From Planctobacterium sp047947135 (GTDB taxonomy: Bacteria > Pseudomonadota > Gammaproteobacteria > Enterobacterales > Alteromonadaceae), in the NCBI GenBank assembly GCA_047947135.1, contig CP170457.1, positions 1-64,000 of the forward strand: a stretch of 64,000 nt of DNA. The letters are read 5' to 3'. The translations under genes were made by a program, and so were the position numbers. Under the pieces are notes generated by a model, which saw nothing but the letters and a program-made list of their open reading frames with translations, was not told the DNA's origin and did not search any database. Of this stretch, positions 1 to 8,580 are shown one piece after another (position 1 is the first letter of the stretch; each line of letters starts with the position of its first letter).

Positions 1-905
1 ATTGCGGTAGGGTGATTGTGGGTCTCTACCTTCATGAGGATATGGATATCTTCCATGTGATAACGATATTCACCGTCATTTGCATCGGCAAAGAAACGTC
101 CACCGTAGGAGCCTGTCATTACCGCTGCGTTATCTTTGTAAGCCGAAAGAACATTGTCTGGATGCAGTTCATAGGTGTTTTTAATCATTTTAAACAATGA
201 CTTGGGCTGCACTTCACCATCGATTGTCCAGTCAGCATTAAAAATCTTGTGACGGCAATGCTCGGAATTTGCCTGAGCAAACATATACAGCTCGATATCA
301 TTTGGGTTCCGCCCCAACCCTTGATAACTGGTCAGTAGATAGTCTATTTCGTCGTCTGCCAAAGCCAGTCCCATGGCGACATTGGCTTGAGAAAGCGCAT
401 CACGACCTGAAGCAGATACGGGAATCGTTTTATGTGACGCCGGTTCGGCCTCAATAAATAAGCATTCCGCCTGTTCAAGCGATTCCAGAACCGCCTGCGT
501 CATACGGTCATGGATCAGCGCTTTAGCCGCCGTGAGTTGCTGTGCTGTAGGCTCACTGCTGAAATGTACATAGTAAGCGCAGCCTCTTTCGACACGTTGA
601 ATCTGCGACAATCCACAATTTTGGGCGATATTGGTCGCTTTACTGCTCCAGGGAGATATCGTTCCTGGTCTGGGAACGACAACAAACAGGGTGCCCTGTG
701 GCTCTTCTTGTTGAATACTGGGACCGTAAGTTAATAATTTCGCCAACTTATTCTGTTCATCTGTACTAAGTGATGTGCTAGTTTGAACAAAATGCACATA
801 TTCAGCATAGACATGCGAAACAGGAAGTTGTTGAGCAGTAAATTCGGTTTCTAGTTTTTGGGATAGAAAATCAGAAAGAGCGGGTGCACCGCGAAGCGTC
901 AGCAT
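1..905 (-). CDS. purL: Phosphoribosylformylglycinamidine synthase, N-terminal part (cut by window edge)
   Basis: PurL converts FGAR to FGAM with glutamine and ATP, the fourth step of cytosolic de novo purine synthesis. The visible part is about 301 residues read leftward from an ATG at 905 (starts MLTLRGAPALSDF). It contains the PurL N-terminal domain, the linker region with ANSEHCRHKIF and the start of the first AIRS-like catalytic domain (KVETHNHPTA at the window edge). This matches the start of the large, roughly 1290-residue gammaproteobacterial form; the AIRS repeats and C-terminal glutaminase lie outside the window. It is divergent from mltF, the usual arrangement in enterobacteria and relatives. 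No frameshift is seen in the visible part. Confidence 0.95.
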   Translation of the reverse strand, partial: MLTLRGAPALSDFLSQKLETEFTAQQLPVSHVYAEYVHFVQTSTSLSTDEQNKLAKLLTYGPSIQQEEPQGTLFVVVPRPGTISPWSSKATNIAQNCGLSQIQRVERGCAYYVHFSSEPTAQQLTAAKALIHDRMTQAVLESLEQAECLFIEAEPASHKTIPVSASGRDALSQANVAMGLALADDEIDYLLTSYQGLGRNPNDIELYMFAQANSEHCRHKIFNADWTIDGEVQPKSLFKMIKNTYELHPDNVLSAYKDNAAVMTGSYGGRFFADANDGEYRYHMEDIHILMKVETHNHPTA

Positions 906-1087
906 GATTCAATTTACCAGTATCGTTGGGACGATTTAAGCCGAGAAATCGTTGATAAATTAGAAGTTTGTGGCGGGCTGAATTATATTGCAAAACGAGA
1001 CGCGTGATAAGTCGTATTTTACATAAGGGCCCAGTGTTTTTAATTCAAATGACAAAAAAGCGAGTAGCAAGCCAGAAAGGGAAAATA

Positions 1088-2470
1088 ATGCGGCACATTT
1101 GGTTGTTCTTGGTTCTGTTATGTCTGGGTAGTTGTCAACCTGTCTCTGAAACAAATAGTCTGCAACGCATCTTACAGGCAGGAGTGCTCAAAGTAGGCAC
1201 CATGTATGGTTTAAGCACCTATTATAATGGCGCTAACCGACCAGAAGGTTTCGAATTTGAGTTGGCTCTTGGTTTTGCCGAGTTCCTCGGTGTAAAACTG
1301 GAAGTCTACCCTTTTTATTCTTACCGAGAACTCTTTTCACCGCTGGACAATGGTGATATCGATCTAATTGCCGCAGGTATGACTCAAAAAATTGCGGATA
1401 ATCACCATTATCTTTTTGGTCCAAGTTACCAGACCATTAGCCACAAACTGGTTTTCAAACAGGGTGATAAGCGCCCCAGGGACATTGACGATCTGGATGG
1501 TGAACTCATGGTGACGGCAAACAGTATTCATGCCACGCTTTTGAGCCTGGAACAGGAATTACATCCAAAACTACGCTGGCAAGAGACGGATGATCAAGAC
1601 ATGGAGGAGTTATTGGAATGGGTGTTAGAAGATAGAATTGATTACACCATTACCGACTCCAATCTGCTTTCCATTATCAGGCGTCGCTATCCGGAGTTGA
1701 GCATTGGCTTTACGGTGAGAAAAGCGCAGCCCGTATCATGGGTGCTTAAGCATCATGCTGATGATGCCTTATATGCAGCAGTCATCGAATATTTTGGTCA
1801 GGTCAAAAGTAATGGCACGCTGGCTTCACTGGAAGATAAGTATTTTGGCCACGTTCGCCAATTTAACTATGTTGATACCACCTTATTTATGGATGCCGCT
1901 AAAAATACTCTGCCTAAGTATGAAAACGACTTTAGGAAATATGCTGGTGAGCTGGACTGGCGGCTACTGGCGGCCATGAGTTATCAGGAGAGCCACTGGA
2001 ATCCGCGAGCAAAATCACCGACCGGAGTGCGTGGCATGATGATGCTGACCCTGCCAACAGCGCGTGACTGGGGAGTGAAATCCAGACTGGATGCAGAACA
2101 AAGTATTCGTGGAGGCACCCAGTACTTTGCCAGTCTGTTGCGCCGCATTCCTGATCGCATTACCTATCCTGACCGTATCTGGTTTGCACTGGCCGCCTAC
2201 AACATTGGCCTGGGCCATCTGGAAGATGCACGGGTGATTACCGAGCGCATGGGCGCAAACCCGGATCTATGGGTAGACGTGAAAAGACATTTGCCTTTGC
2301 TACGCCAAAAGCGGCACTACAAAAATACCCGCTACGGTTATGCCAGAGGCAATGAAGCTGTAACCTACGTTGCCAATATTCGTCGCTATTACGATAGTTT
2401 GGTGTACCTCTATGAGAATACCCCGCTAAGCCCGGAAACAACCTACACTGAAGCTGAAAAACCGCAATAG
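1088..2470 (+). CDS. mltF: Membrane-bound lytic murein transglycosylase F
   Basis: MltF cleaves peptidoglycan between MurNAc and GlcNAc, forming 1,6-anhydro ends, at the inner face of the outer membrane. An open frame runs from 968, but the start at 1088 is preferred: it follows an AAGGGA-type ribosome site and begins directly with a signal peptide ending in the lipobox LGSC. That gives 460 aa. Residues about 35-255 form a family-3 periplasmic solute-binding domain (GVLKVGTMYGLSTYY, then GFEFELALGFAEFLGV), which in MltF has a regulatory role. The C-terminal part is an SLT domain with the catalytic Glu in YQESHWNPRAKSPTGVRG and the later AAYNIG motif. It is divergent from purL. An ATG at 1049 is an alternative start but would put extra charged residues before the signal sequence. 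Confidence 0.94.
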   Translation: MRHIWLFLVLLCLGSCQPVSETNSLQRILQAGVLKVGTMYGLSTYYNGANRPEGFEFELALGFAEFLGVKLEVYPFYSYRELFSPLDNGDIDLIAAGMTQKIADNHHYLFGPSYQTISHKLVFKQGDKRPRDIDDLDGELMVTANSIHATLLSLEQELHPKLRWQETDDQDMEELLEWVLEDRIDYTITDSNLLSIIRRRYPELSIGFTVRKAQPVSWVLKHHADDALYAAVIEYFGQVKSNGTLASLEDKYFGHVRQFNYVDTTLFMDAAKNTLPKYENDFRKYAGELDWRLLAAMSYQESHWNPRAKSPTGVRGMMMLTLPTARDWGVKSRLDAEQSIRGGTQYFASLLRRIPDRITYPDRIWFALAAYNIGLGHLEDARVITERMGANPDLWVDVKRHLPLLRQKRHYKNTRYGYARGNEAVTYVANIRRYYDSLVYLYENTPLSPETTYTEAEKPQ

Positions 2471-2540
2471 TGTGACTTTAAATGTAATAATTTCTTTCCC
2501 TAAGCGTCATCCACTTGAAATATTGATCAAGTAGCATTAT

Positions 2541-2607
2541 GTTTCTACATGTAGAAACGATAAAACATTTGTTTCATGAAACAGGTTTTAGACTTTCTAT
2601 TTAGAAA
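2541..2607. promoter_or_regulatory. Cluster of three palindromes upstream of a small basic ORF
   Basis: Three dyads follow one another. The first, at 2541-2558, is a perfect 18-bp palindrome GTTTCTACATGTAGAAAC. The second, at 2570-2583, is a perfect 14-bp palindrome TGTTTCATGAAACA. The third, at 2594-2607, is TTTCTA-TT-TAGAAA, enclosed by GGTTTT (2584-2589) and AAAACC (2605-2610). The first two share GTTTC...GAAAC half-sites. They end about 20 bases before the ATG of the 50-residue ORF at 2629. They could be operators for a dimeric repressor or RNA hairpins between mltF and that ORF; the regulator is unknown. The palindromes are read directly; the function is inference. Confidence 0.5.
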
Positions 2608-2628
2608 ACCGGGTCAAAAGGAGGTTTT

Positions 2629-2781
2629 ATGAAAAGACCTATCGCAATGCCAAGGAGACGGACCCTGAATAACGCATCAAGACGACGCGCTCTATTGAAA
2701 AAAGTGCAGCGTAAACTCAACATGCGTCGCCAGGATTTCCAACTCCAACTCGAATGCGAAGAATTGGCAAAAGCAAGTTAA
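2629..2781 (+). CDS. Small very basic protein, 50 aa, unknown function
   Basis: This ORF begins ATG at 2629 behind an almost ideal ribosome binding site (AAAAGGAGG, 6 bases before the ATG) and ends TAA at 2781. The product starts MKRPIAMPRRRTLNNASRR and has 12 Arg and 5 Lys in 50 residues, mostly in the first 35; the last 15 are acidic to neutral (LECEELAKAS). No membrane segment or signal peptide is visible. The 3' end overlaps the 3' end of the convergent tadA by four bases. High charge suggests contact with RNA, DNA or acidic membranes, but no family is recognised. The strong ribosome site and the palindromes upstream are the main reasons to think it is expressed. Confidence 0.5.
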   Translation: MKRPIAMPRRRTLNNASRRRALLKKVQRKLNMRRQDFQLQLECEELAKAS

Positions 2782-3275
2782 CCATTCTGCTTTTGCTGCT
2801 TCGCAAGCTTCTTCTCTTCTCTTCTTCGTTTAAAAAAGGCCGACAAAATGGCACCACATTCATCCGCCAGTACACCGCTTACGACTTCGATTTGGTGATT
2901 AAGTTGAGGATGGCGGACAAGATCCATCACGCTACCACAGGCTCCTGTTTTTTCATCTTTTGCCCCAAACACCAAGCGCTTAATGCGGGAATGCACCAAC
3001 AGTCCAGCACACATCGGACAAGGCTCCAAGGTGACATAAAGGGTTGTGTCTGGCAGTCGATAATTCTGCAATACATCCCCAGCTTGTCGAATAGCCTGCA
3101 TTTCAGCATGTGCAGATGGATCATTCAGGCTGATGCTTTGATTCCACCCTTCAGCGACAATAGTTTCCTCTCTGACCAGAATCGCAGCGACAGGGATCTC
3201 CCCCTGTGACTCGGCCTTTTGAGTCAGGGAAAGCGCATAATTCATAAAATATTCATCAGTTTTTTGCTTTAGCAT
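2778..3275 (-). CDS. tadA: tRNA-specific adenosine deaminase
   Basis: TadA deaminates A34 to inosine in the anticodon of tRNA-Arg(ACG), allowing decoding of CGU, CGC and CGA. At 165 aa it has the expected length. The zinc deaminase motif is complete: HAE at residues 56-58 (His ligand and proton-shuttling Glu) and PCPMC at 85-89 with Cys86 and Cys89. The N-terminal helix (DEYFMNYALSLTQKA) and the basic C-terminal tail (FFKRRREEKKLAKQQK) are typical. Position near mltF and purL is conserved in gammaproteobacteria. It converges on the small basic ORF with a four-base overlap. Confidence 0.96.
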   Translation of the reverse strand: MLKQKTDEYFMNYALSLTQKAESQGEIPVAAILVREETIVAEGWNQSISLNDPSAHAEMQAIRQAGDVLQNYRLPDTTLYVTLEPCPMCAGLLVHSRIKRLVFGAKDEKTGACGSVMDLVRHPQLNHQIEVVSGVLADECGAILSAFFKRRREEKKLAKQQKQNG

Positions 3276-3446
3276 TTTTGTGCCATTCAGGTCATACTTT
3301 AGCGAATCTGACTAACGCATTTATTAATCAGGACGTTAAAGCAATTATAAGCCTATGTTATTTAATGATTTTTCAAATTGGTCAGACAATTGCTTCGATC
3401 TTTACTCAAGTTCAGAAATTGAGTCATATATTACGGGGAAATAAAT

Positions 3447-3668
3447 ATGAATGTCACTGCTGTTGCCATTATCGGTATCATTTTTGGCTGCACTATCGCT
3501 ATTGTAAGCATGATTTTAAAACATCGTAGTCAATCGAAAGTGCGCTCTGAAGATAGTTTTCAATTTCAAAAAGAAATCGAGCAACTAAAAGAACGTGTCG
3601 CAACACTGGAGAAAATCGTCACCGACGAGAAATACACCCTGAATAAAGAGTTTGATAATTTAAAATAG
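3447..3668 (+). CDS. PspB-like small membrane protein (one TM helix plus coiled coil)
   Basis: The product has 73 residues. Residues 3-24 form one hydrophobic helix (AVAIIGIIFGCTIAIVSMIL), followed by a basic stop-transfer KHRSQSK and a coiled coil ending ERVATLEKIVTDEKY. This matches the layout of PspB, whose C-terminal half carries a similar leucine-heptad sequence, so it is probably a PspB-like inner-membrane protein. No pspC, pspF or pspA lies beside it, so a role in the classical phage-shock response is not supported by context; the PspA-like gene of this window is 35 kb away. It is single in its orientation, with the structured repeats just downstream. Confidence 0.65.
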   Translation: MNVTAVAIIGIIFGCTIAIVSMILKHRSQSKVRSEDSFQFQKEIEQLKERVATLEKIVTDEKYTLNKEFDNLK

Positions 3669-3700
3669 ACTACGTTAAAAATCTCTCAGGCAAACGAGAA

Positions 3701-3772
3701 AGGCCCCGGGAGCTTAGGAACACTAAGTGACTGGGGTGAGCACGCGCAGCCAACACCCCTGTGCTTGGAAAG
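3701..3772. repeat. 72-bp structured direct repeat, copy 1
   Basis: The segment starting AGGCCCCGGGAGCTTAGG recurs at 3828-3899 with three substitutions in 72 bases. It contains the hairpin CTTAG-GAACA-CTAAG and a longer one, GGGGTG...CACCCC. This copy lacks the 5' arm AAGCACAGG that would pair with its 3' CCTGTGCTT, unlike copy 2. It lies between the convergent PspB-like gene and guaA. Confidence 0.85.
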
Positions 3773-3800
3773 CGCCCCTAATTTTTACCCTAAATATTTC

Positions 3801-3899
3801 GAAGCACAGGTAGGCGGCAAGTGGGCGAGGCCCCGGGAGCTTAGGAACACTAAGTGACTGGGGTGAGCATGCGCAGCCATCACCCCTGTGCTTAGAAAG
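3801..3899. repeat. Structured direct repeat, copy 2 with complete outer stem
   Basis: The 72-bp repeat proper is 3828-3899, 127 bases after copy 1. Here AAGCACAGG at 3802-3810 can pair with CCTGTGCTT at 3885-3893, closing a branched fold containing CTTAG/CTAAG (3840-3844 with 3850-3854) and GGGGTG/CACCCC (3860-3865 with 3881-3886); the last two stems compete for two bases. It ends 12 bases before the guaA stop. It could be a dispersed intergenic element or a shared 3' processing/termination structure. Confidence 0.8.
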
Positions 3900-3911
3900 A
3901 TGACGGGTAAA

Positions 3912-5489
3912 TTATTCCCATTCAATAGTGGCAGGCGGCTTACCCGAAATATCATAAACCACCCTGGAGATACCATCCACCTCATTGATAATGCGATTTG
4001 AAACCTTGCCTAGGAATTCATAGGGCAGATGTGCCCAATGAGCCGTCATAAAGTCAATGGTTTCAACTGCTCGCAGAGACACGACCCAGTCGTATTTTCT
4101 GGCATCCCCCATGACACCGACTGAACGCACTGGTAAAAATACGGTAAATGCCTGACTGACTTTTTGATACAGATCGGCGTTGTGTAATTCTTCAATGAAG
4201 ATTGCATCAGCCAAACGCAGCAAGTCACAATATTCCTTTTTGATCTCCCCCAATACTCGGACACCTAAGCCTGGCCCCGGGAACGGATGACGGTACAACA
4301 TATCGTAAGGAATACCTAATTCCAGTCCAATTTTACGCACTTCATCTTTGAATAACTCACGCAAGGGTTCAACCAGTCCCAGCTCCATATCGTCGGGTAA
4401 ACCACCAACATTGTGATGAGACTTTATCACATGGGCTTTACCCGTTGCGGAGCCTGCCGACTCGATGACATCCGGGTAGATTGTTCCTTGTGCCAACCAT
4501 TTGGCATTTTTTAACAGCTTGGCTTGCTCATCAAATACCTCAACAAATACCCGACCAATAATCTTCCGTTTGAGTTCCGGATCTTCCTCATTCGCCAAAG
4601 CGTCAAGGAAGCGCTCTTCAGCATCCACTTTGATTATATTCAGGCCAAAATGATCACCAAACATGGTCATCACCTGCTCGCCTTCATTGAGTCGCAGCAA
4701 ACCATTGTCAACAAATACACAGGTGAGGTTTTCACCAATGGCCTGATGCAACAGCATGGCGGTCACTGATGAGTCAACACCACCAGATAAGCCGAGAATA
4801 ACTTCATCGTCACCTACCTGCTCTTTAATTCGGCGGACAGCGTCTTCGATAATTGAACTAGGCGTCCACAGCGCTTCGCATTGACACACTTCCAATACAA
4901 ATTGTTTGAGCAAACGCATACCCTGTTTGGTATGGGTGACTTCAGGGTGGAATTGCACACCATAAAATTCTTTTTCCGGATGTACCATTGCAGCAATCGG
5001 ACAGGTACTGGTACTGGCCACCGAGCTAAAGCCCTCTGGCGCTTCAATAACCTTGTCACCATGGCTCATCCACACGTCTAATTGTGGATTGTTGTGTTCA
5101 CTAATACTGTCTTCAATGTTGTGAAATAGTGGAGTGTCCTGCGTTACTTCTACCTGAGCATAACCGAATTCACGTTCTTTACTGCCCTGAACTTTACCGC
5201 CCAGCTGTTCGGCCATCGTCTGCATGCCGTAACAAATACCAAAAACAGGTACACCTGCTTCAAAGACCCATTCCGGTGCCCGAGGTGAATTATCTTCTGT
5301 TACCGATTCCGGGCCACCTGACAAAATAATACCTTGGGGATTGAAGGCTTTAATCTGTTCGGCATCAACATCCCACGCCCACAATTCACAATAAACGCCA
5401 ATTTCCCGGATACGGCGGGCGATGAGCTGGGTATACTGCGAACCAAAGTCCAGAATAAGGATTTTGTGTTGATGTATATTCATGGTCAT
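3912..5489 (-). CDS. guaA: GMP synthase (glutamine-hydrolysing)
   Basis: GuaA aminates XMP to GMP with glutamine and ATP, the last step to GMP. The frame is open to 5525, but the start at 5489 (MTMNIHQHK) aligns with the usual N terminus and gives 525 aa, the family length. Residues 10-200 are the class I glutaminase: Cys86 in VFGICYGMQ, and the His and Glu in VQFHPEVTHT. The ATP pyrophosphatase domain follows with the PP-loop GLSGGVDSS near residue 233, then the dimerisation domain ending in PPATIEWE. It lies downstream of guaB on the same strand with a hairpin between them. Confidence 0.97.
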   Translation of the reverse strand: MTMNIHQHKILILDFGSQYTQLIARRIREIGVYCELWAWDVDAEQIKAFNPQGIILSGGPESVTEDNSPRAPEWVFEAGVPVFGICYGMQTMAEQLGGKVQGSKEREFGYAQVEVTQDTPLFHNIEDSISEHNNPQLDVWMSHGDKVIEAPEGFSSVASTSTCPIAAMVHPEKEFYGVQFHPEVTHTKQGMRLLKQFVLEVCQCEALWTPSSIIEDAVRRIKEQVGDDEVILGLSGGVDSSVTAMLLHQAIGENLTCVFVDNGLLRLNEGEQVMTMFGDHFGLNIIKVDAEERFLDALANEEDPELKRKIIGRVFVEVFDEQAKLLKNAKWLAQGTIYPDVIESAGSATGKAHVIKSHHNVGGLPDDMELGLVEPLRELFKDEVRKIGLELGIPYDMLYRHPFPGPGLGVRVLGEIKKEYCDLLRLADAIFIEELHNADLYQKVSQAFTVFLPVRSVGVMGDARKYDWVVSLRAVETIDFMTAHWAHLPYEFLGKVSNRIINEVDGISRVVYDISGKPPATIEWE

Positions 5490-5593
5490 TTTGAAGATTC
5501 CAATGTTGAATAGGTATCGAGCCAAATGCTCAAATTGGGCAACAACATCGTGGCTGCTACCTGGAAATATCGTCTTCGCTGCAATTTCTCAAC

Positions 5594-5627
5594 AAAAACG
5601 GCAATGGCTCCTTGATGGAGCCATTGC
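5594..5627 (-). terminator. Rho-independent terminator or attenuator between guaB and guaA
   Basis: On the minus strand GCAATGGCTCC pairs perfectly with GGAGCCATTGC across a five-base loop (ATCAA), followed by CG and five T. It starts 15 bases after the guaB stop codon and about 105 bases before the guaA start, so guaA is either partly uncoupled from guaB or served by readthrough. Confidence 0.8.
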
Positions 5628-5642
5628 TTTAAATGCACAGAA

Positions 5643-7112
5643 CTAGCCCATTCGATAATTTGGGGCTTCCTTGGTAATTGTCACATCATGCACGTGTGAC
5701 TCACCCATACCTGCCGCTGTCACTTTGACAAACTGAGGTTTGGTACGCAAATCGTCTATGGTGGCGCACCCCGTCAGGCCCATCGCACTGCGTAATCCGC
5801 CCATTTGCTGATGTACAATGTTGGAAATTGGACCTTTGTAAGCAACCCGTCCTTCGATCCCCTCAGGTACCAGCTTTTCTGCGTCCTTTGAGTCCTGGAA
5901 ATAACGGTCTGACGAGCCTTCACGTTGATTCATGGCACCGAGGGATCCCATACCACGGTAGGATTTATAGTAACGCCCCTGATAGAGCTCGACTTCGCCT
6001 GGTGCTTCTTCAGTACCGGCTAACATACTGCCAACCATAACACAGCTGGCACCGGCGACAATGGCTTTGGCAATATCCCCTGAGTAACGAATCCCCCCAT
6101 CGGCGATGACCGGAATGCCGGTTCCTGCCAACGCGACAACCGCATCAGAAACGGCTGTTATTTGAGGTACGCCACATCCTGTTACGATCCGCGTTGTACA
6201 AATAGATCCAGGTCCAATCCCTACTTTGACGCCATCAACACCTGCATCTACCAGCGCTTTTGCGCCCTCACCTGTGGCTACGTTACCAGCAATGATTTGT
6301 AAGTCTGGATAAGCCGCTCTGACTGCTTTAACACGCTCAATAACACCTTCCGAGTGACCATGGGATGTGTCGATCAATAAAACATCGACACCGGCTTTAA
6401 CCAGTAATTCAACGCGCTCGTCGGTACCAGGACCGACACCAACGGCAGCCCCCACACGTAAGCGACCCAAATGATCTTTACAGGCATTTGGCTTACTTTC
6501 GGCCTTTTTAAAATCCTTTACGGTAATCAGGCCACTCAGTTTAAAGTTATCGTCGACGACCAGAATTTTTTCGATACGGTGTTCATGCATTAAATCCATG
6601 ACCACTTCAGAATCAGCCCCTTCATTTACAGTGACTAATCTTTCTTTTGGGGTCATTACGTTGCTGACAGCTTGATTTAGGTTATTCTCAAAGCGCAGAT
6701 CACGCCCAGTCACGATACCCACTAGATTATTTTCTTTATCTACTACTGGAAAACCAGAGAAGCCGTGGTGTTTGCTAAGAGCGACAACGTTTTCAATGGT
6801 CGCGTCAGGTTCAATCGTAACGGGATCTGACACCACGCCACTTTCGTATTTCTTTACCTGCTTGACATTTTCCGCCTGAGCTTCGGCAGTCATGTTTTTG
6901 TGGATAAAACCAATACCGCCCTCCTGCGCCAGAGCAATGGCCAGACGAGCCTCAGTAACAGTATCCATTGCGGCGGACACCATTGGTATTTTCAATTCAA
7001 TTGAACGAGTTAAACAGGTTGTTAAATTCGCTGTATGGGGAAGGACAGTAGAGTGCCCGGGAACTAACAATACATCATCAAAAGTCAGAGCTTCTTTCGC
7101 GAGGCGCAACAT
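5643..7112 (-). CDS. guaB: Inosine-5'-monophosphate dehydrogenase
   Basis: GuaB oxidises IMP to XMP with NAD+, the committed step to guanine nucleotides. It is 489 aa, the usual length. The (beta/alpha)8 barrel is interrupted at about residues 90-205 by two CBS domains (SDPVTIEPDATIENVV and NVMTPKERLVTV). The catalytic cysteine lies in the loop GIGPGSICTTRIV, and the flap region follows (YFQDSKDAEKLVPEGIEG). The C terminus ends EAPNYRMG. guaA follows on the same strand, so XMP made here is the substrate of the next gene; xseA is divergent 106 bases away. Confidence 0.97.
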   Translation of the reverse strand: MLRLAKEALTFDDVLLVPGHSTVLPHTANLTTCLTRSIELKIPMVSAAMDTVTEARLAIALAQEGGIGFIHKNMTAEAQAENVKQVKKYESGVVSDPVTIEPDATIENVVALSKHHGFSGFPVVDKENNLVGIVTGRDLRFENNLNQAVSNVMTPKERLVTVNEGADSEVVMDLMHEHRIEKILVVDDNFKLSGLITVKDFKKAESKPNACKDHLGRLRVGAAVGVGPGTDERVELLVKAGVDVLLIDTSHGHSEGVIERVKAVRAAYPDLQIIAGNVATGEGAKALVDAGVDGVKVGIGPGSICTTRIVTGCGVPQITAVSDAVVALAGTGIPVIADGGIRYSGDIAKAIVAGASCVMVGSMLAGTEEAPGEVELYQGRYYKSYRGMGSLGAMNQREGSSDRYFQDSKDAEKLVPEGIEGRVAYKGPISNIVHQQMGGLRSAMGLTGCATIDDLRTKPQFVKVTAAGMGESHVHDVTITKEAPNYRMG

Positions 7113-7218
7113 TTTATCACCATGGTTTCGGGTTTTTTGTTGCGGCGCAATTGTAGCGGGTTTGTTGAATCAGGTAAACTCTTAAGCATCGACAAACAAC
7201 AACTTTTTTGACTTATCA

Positions 7219-8562
7219 ATGACTGCTAATCGTACCGATATTTTTACCGTCTCTAAACTCAACAAGTTTGCCAAGCATATTCTCGAAGCAGAAATAGGTC
7301 ATATCTGGCTCAGCGGGGAAATATCGAACTTCGTTGCAGCCTCATCCGGACACTGGTACTTCACCCTTAAAGATGACAAAGCGCAAATAAAAGGCGCGAT
7401 GTTCCGCGGGGCCAATCGCACTGTGACAACCCGACCTAAAGAGGGTGACCACGTATTAATTCGTGGAAACGTCAGCTTATATGAAGCCCGTGGGGATTAT
7501 CAACTTATCGCATCCCACCTGGAACCGGAAGGCATTGGCCGTTTAAAACAACAATTTGAAGTTTTGAAGCAGAAACTCAGTCAGGAAGGCCTATTTTCCC
7601 AAAGCCATAAATCGCCGGTACCCTCCAACGCAAGTCGTATAGGTATCATCACATCAGCCACTGGTGCAGCATTACATGATGTCTTAACCGTATTAAAAAG
7701 ACGCAGTCCCGCAACCGCAATCATTGTTTATCCAACGCAGGTCCAGGGGACTGATGCGCCGCAGCAAATACAATCTGCTTTGCAGTGTGCCATTGAACGC
7801 AATGAGGTGGATGTCATATTACTGACCCGGGGTGGAGGATCACTGGAAGACTTGTGGTGTTTTAATGACGAATCACTTGCCAGAGCTGTTTTTGACTGTC
7901 CACTTCCAATAGTCAGTGCCGTGGGGCATGAAATAGATTTTACGATTTGTGATTTCGTTGCCGATTTGCGAGCCGCGACCCCTTCTGCTGCTGCGGAGCT
8001 GTTAAGCGTTTCCCAGCAGGAGCAAATTGATAAATTACATACACAACAACACAAATTAACCCAGCAGCTGCGCAATGTCTTTCGTCATGCCAGACAACAA
8101 TTGCAAATCGCGGAAGGTCGCCTGCAACAAATCCATCCAGCAAGGCAACTGCAACAGCAATGGCAAAATCTCGATAATTTACAATTTCGTTTGCACAACC
8201 AAATGCAAACCACGCAAAAGTCATCTCATCATCGTTTACAACTGCTGCAAAACAGATTGGCTGGGCAGAATCCACAAAGACACTTGCAGCAGGAACAACT
8301 CAATATTGCCGGATTTGCAGCCAGGCTGGAGAAAAGCATGAAGTCTTCTCTAAAAGATGGGCAGGCCAACCTCAGACATTATGCGCAACTATTGGATACC
8401 GTTAGTCCGCTGGCGACCCTCAGTTGCGGTTATTCCATTACCGAAGCGCATGACAACATCGTAACTGACGTGTCATCACTTACATCTGGGGATGTCATCA
8501 CCACTCGACTCAACAAAGGCAAGGTCACCAGTAAGGTAACAAAAATAGAGCCAGCAAGTTAA
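7219..8562 (+). CDS. xseA: Exodeoxyribonuclease VII large subunit
   Basis: XseA is the catalytic subunit of ExoVII, which degrades single-stranded DNA from both ends into short oligonucleotides, working with several copies of XseB in the cytosol. At 447 aa it has normal length. The N-terminal OB-fold (residues about 10-110: IWLSGEISNF, GHWYFTLKDDKAQIKGAMF) is followed by the catalytic domain with RIGIITSATGAA and the conserved LTRGGGSLEDLWCFNDE and SAVGHEIDFTICDFVAD. A long glutamine-rich coiled coil (about 285-400) precedes the C-terminal cap. It is divergent from guaB and convergent with der. No xseB is present here. Confidence 0.96.
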   Translation: MTANRTDIFTVSKLNKFAKHILEAEIGHIWLSGEISNFVAASSGHWYFTLKDDKAQIKGAMFRGANRTVTTRPKEGDHVLIRGNVSLYEARGDYQLIASHLEPEGIGRLKQQFEVLKQKLSQEGLFSQSHKSPVPSNASRIGIITSATGAALHDVLTVLKRRSPATAIIVYPTQVQGTDAPQQIQSALQCAIERNEVDVILLTRGGGSLEDLWCFNDESLARAVFDCPLPIVSAVGHEIDFTICDFVADLRAATPSAAAELLSVSQQEQIDKLHTQQHKLTQQLRNVFRHARQQLQIAEGRLQQIHPARQLQQQWQNLDNLQFRLHNQMQTTQKSSHHRLQLLQNRLAGQNPQRHLQQEQLNIAGFAARLEKSMKSSLKDGQANLRHYAQLLDTVSPLATLSCGYSITEAHDNIVTDVSSLTSGDVITTRLNKGKVTSKVTKIEPAS

Positions 8563-8580
8563 GAAACCTGAAATCGGGAC

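Noticed and set aside
2522..2529. TTGATCAA before the palindrome cluster as an FNR/CRP-type site
   Set aside because: FNR needs TTGAT-N4-ATCAA; the half-sites here directly abut, so it does not fit.
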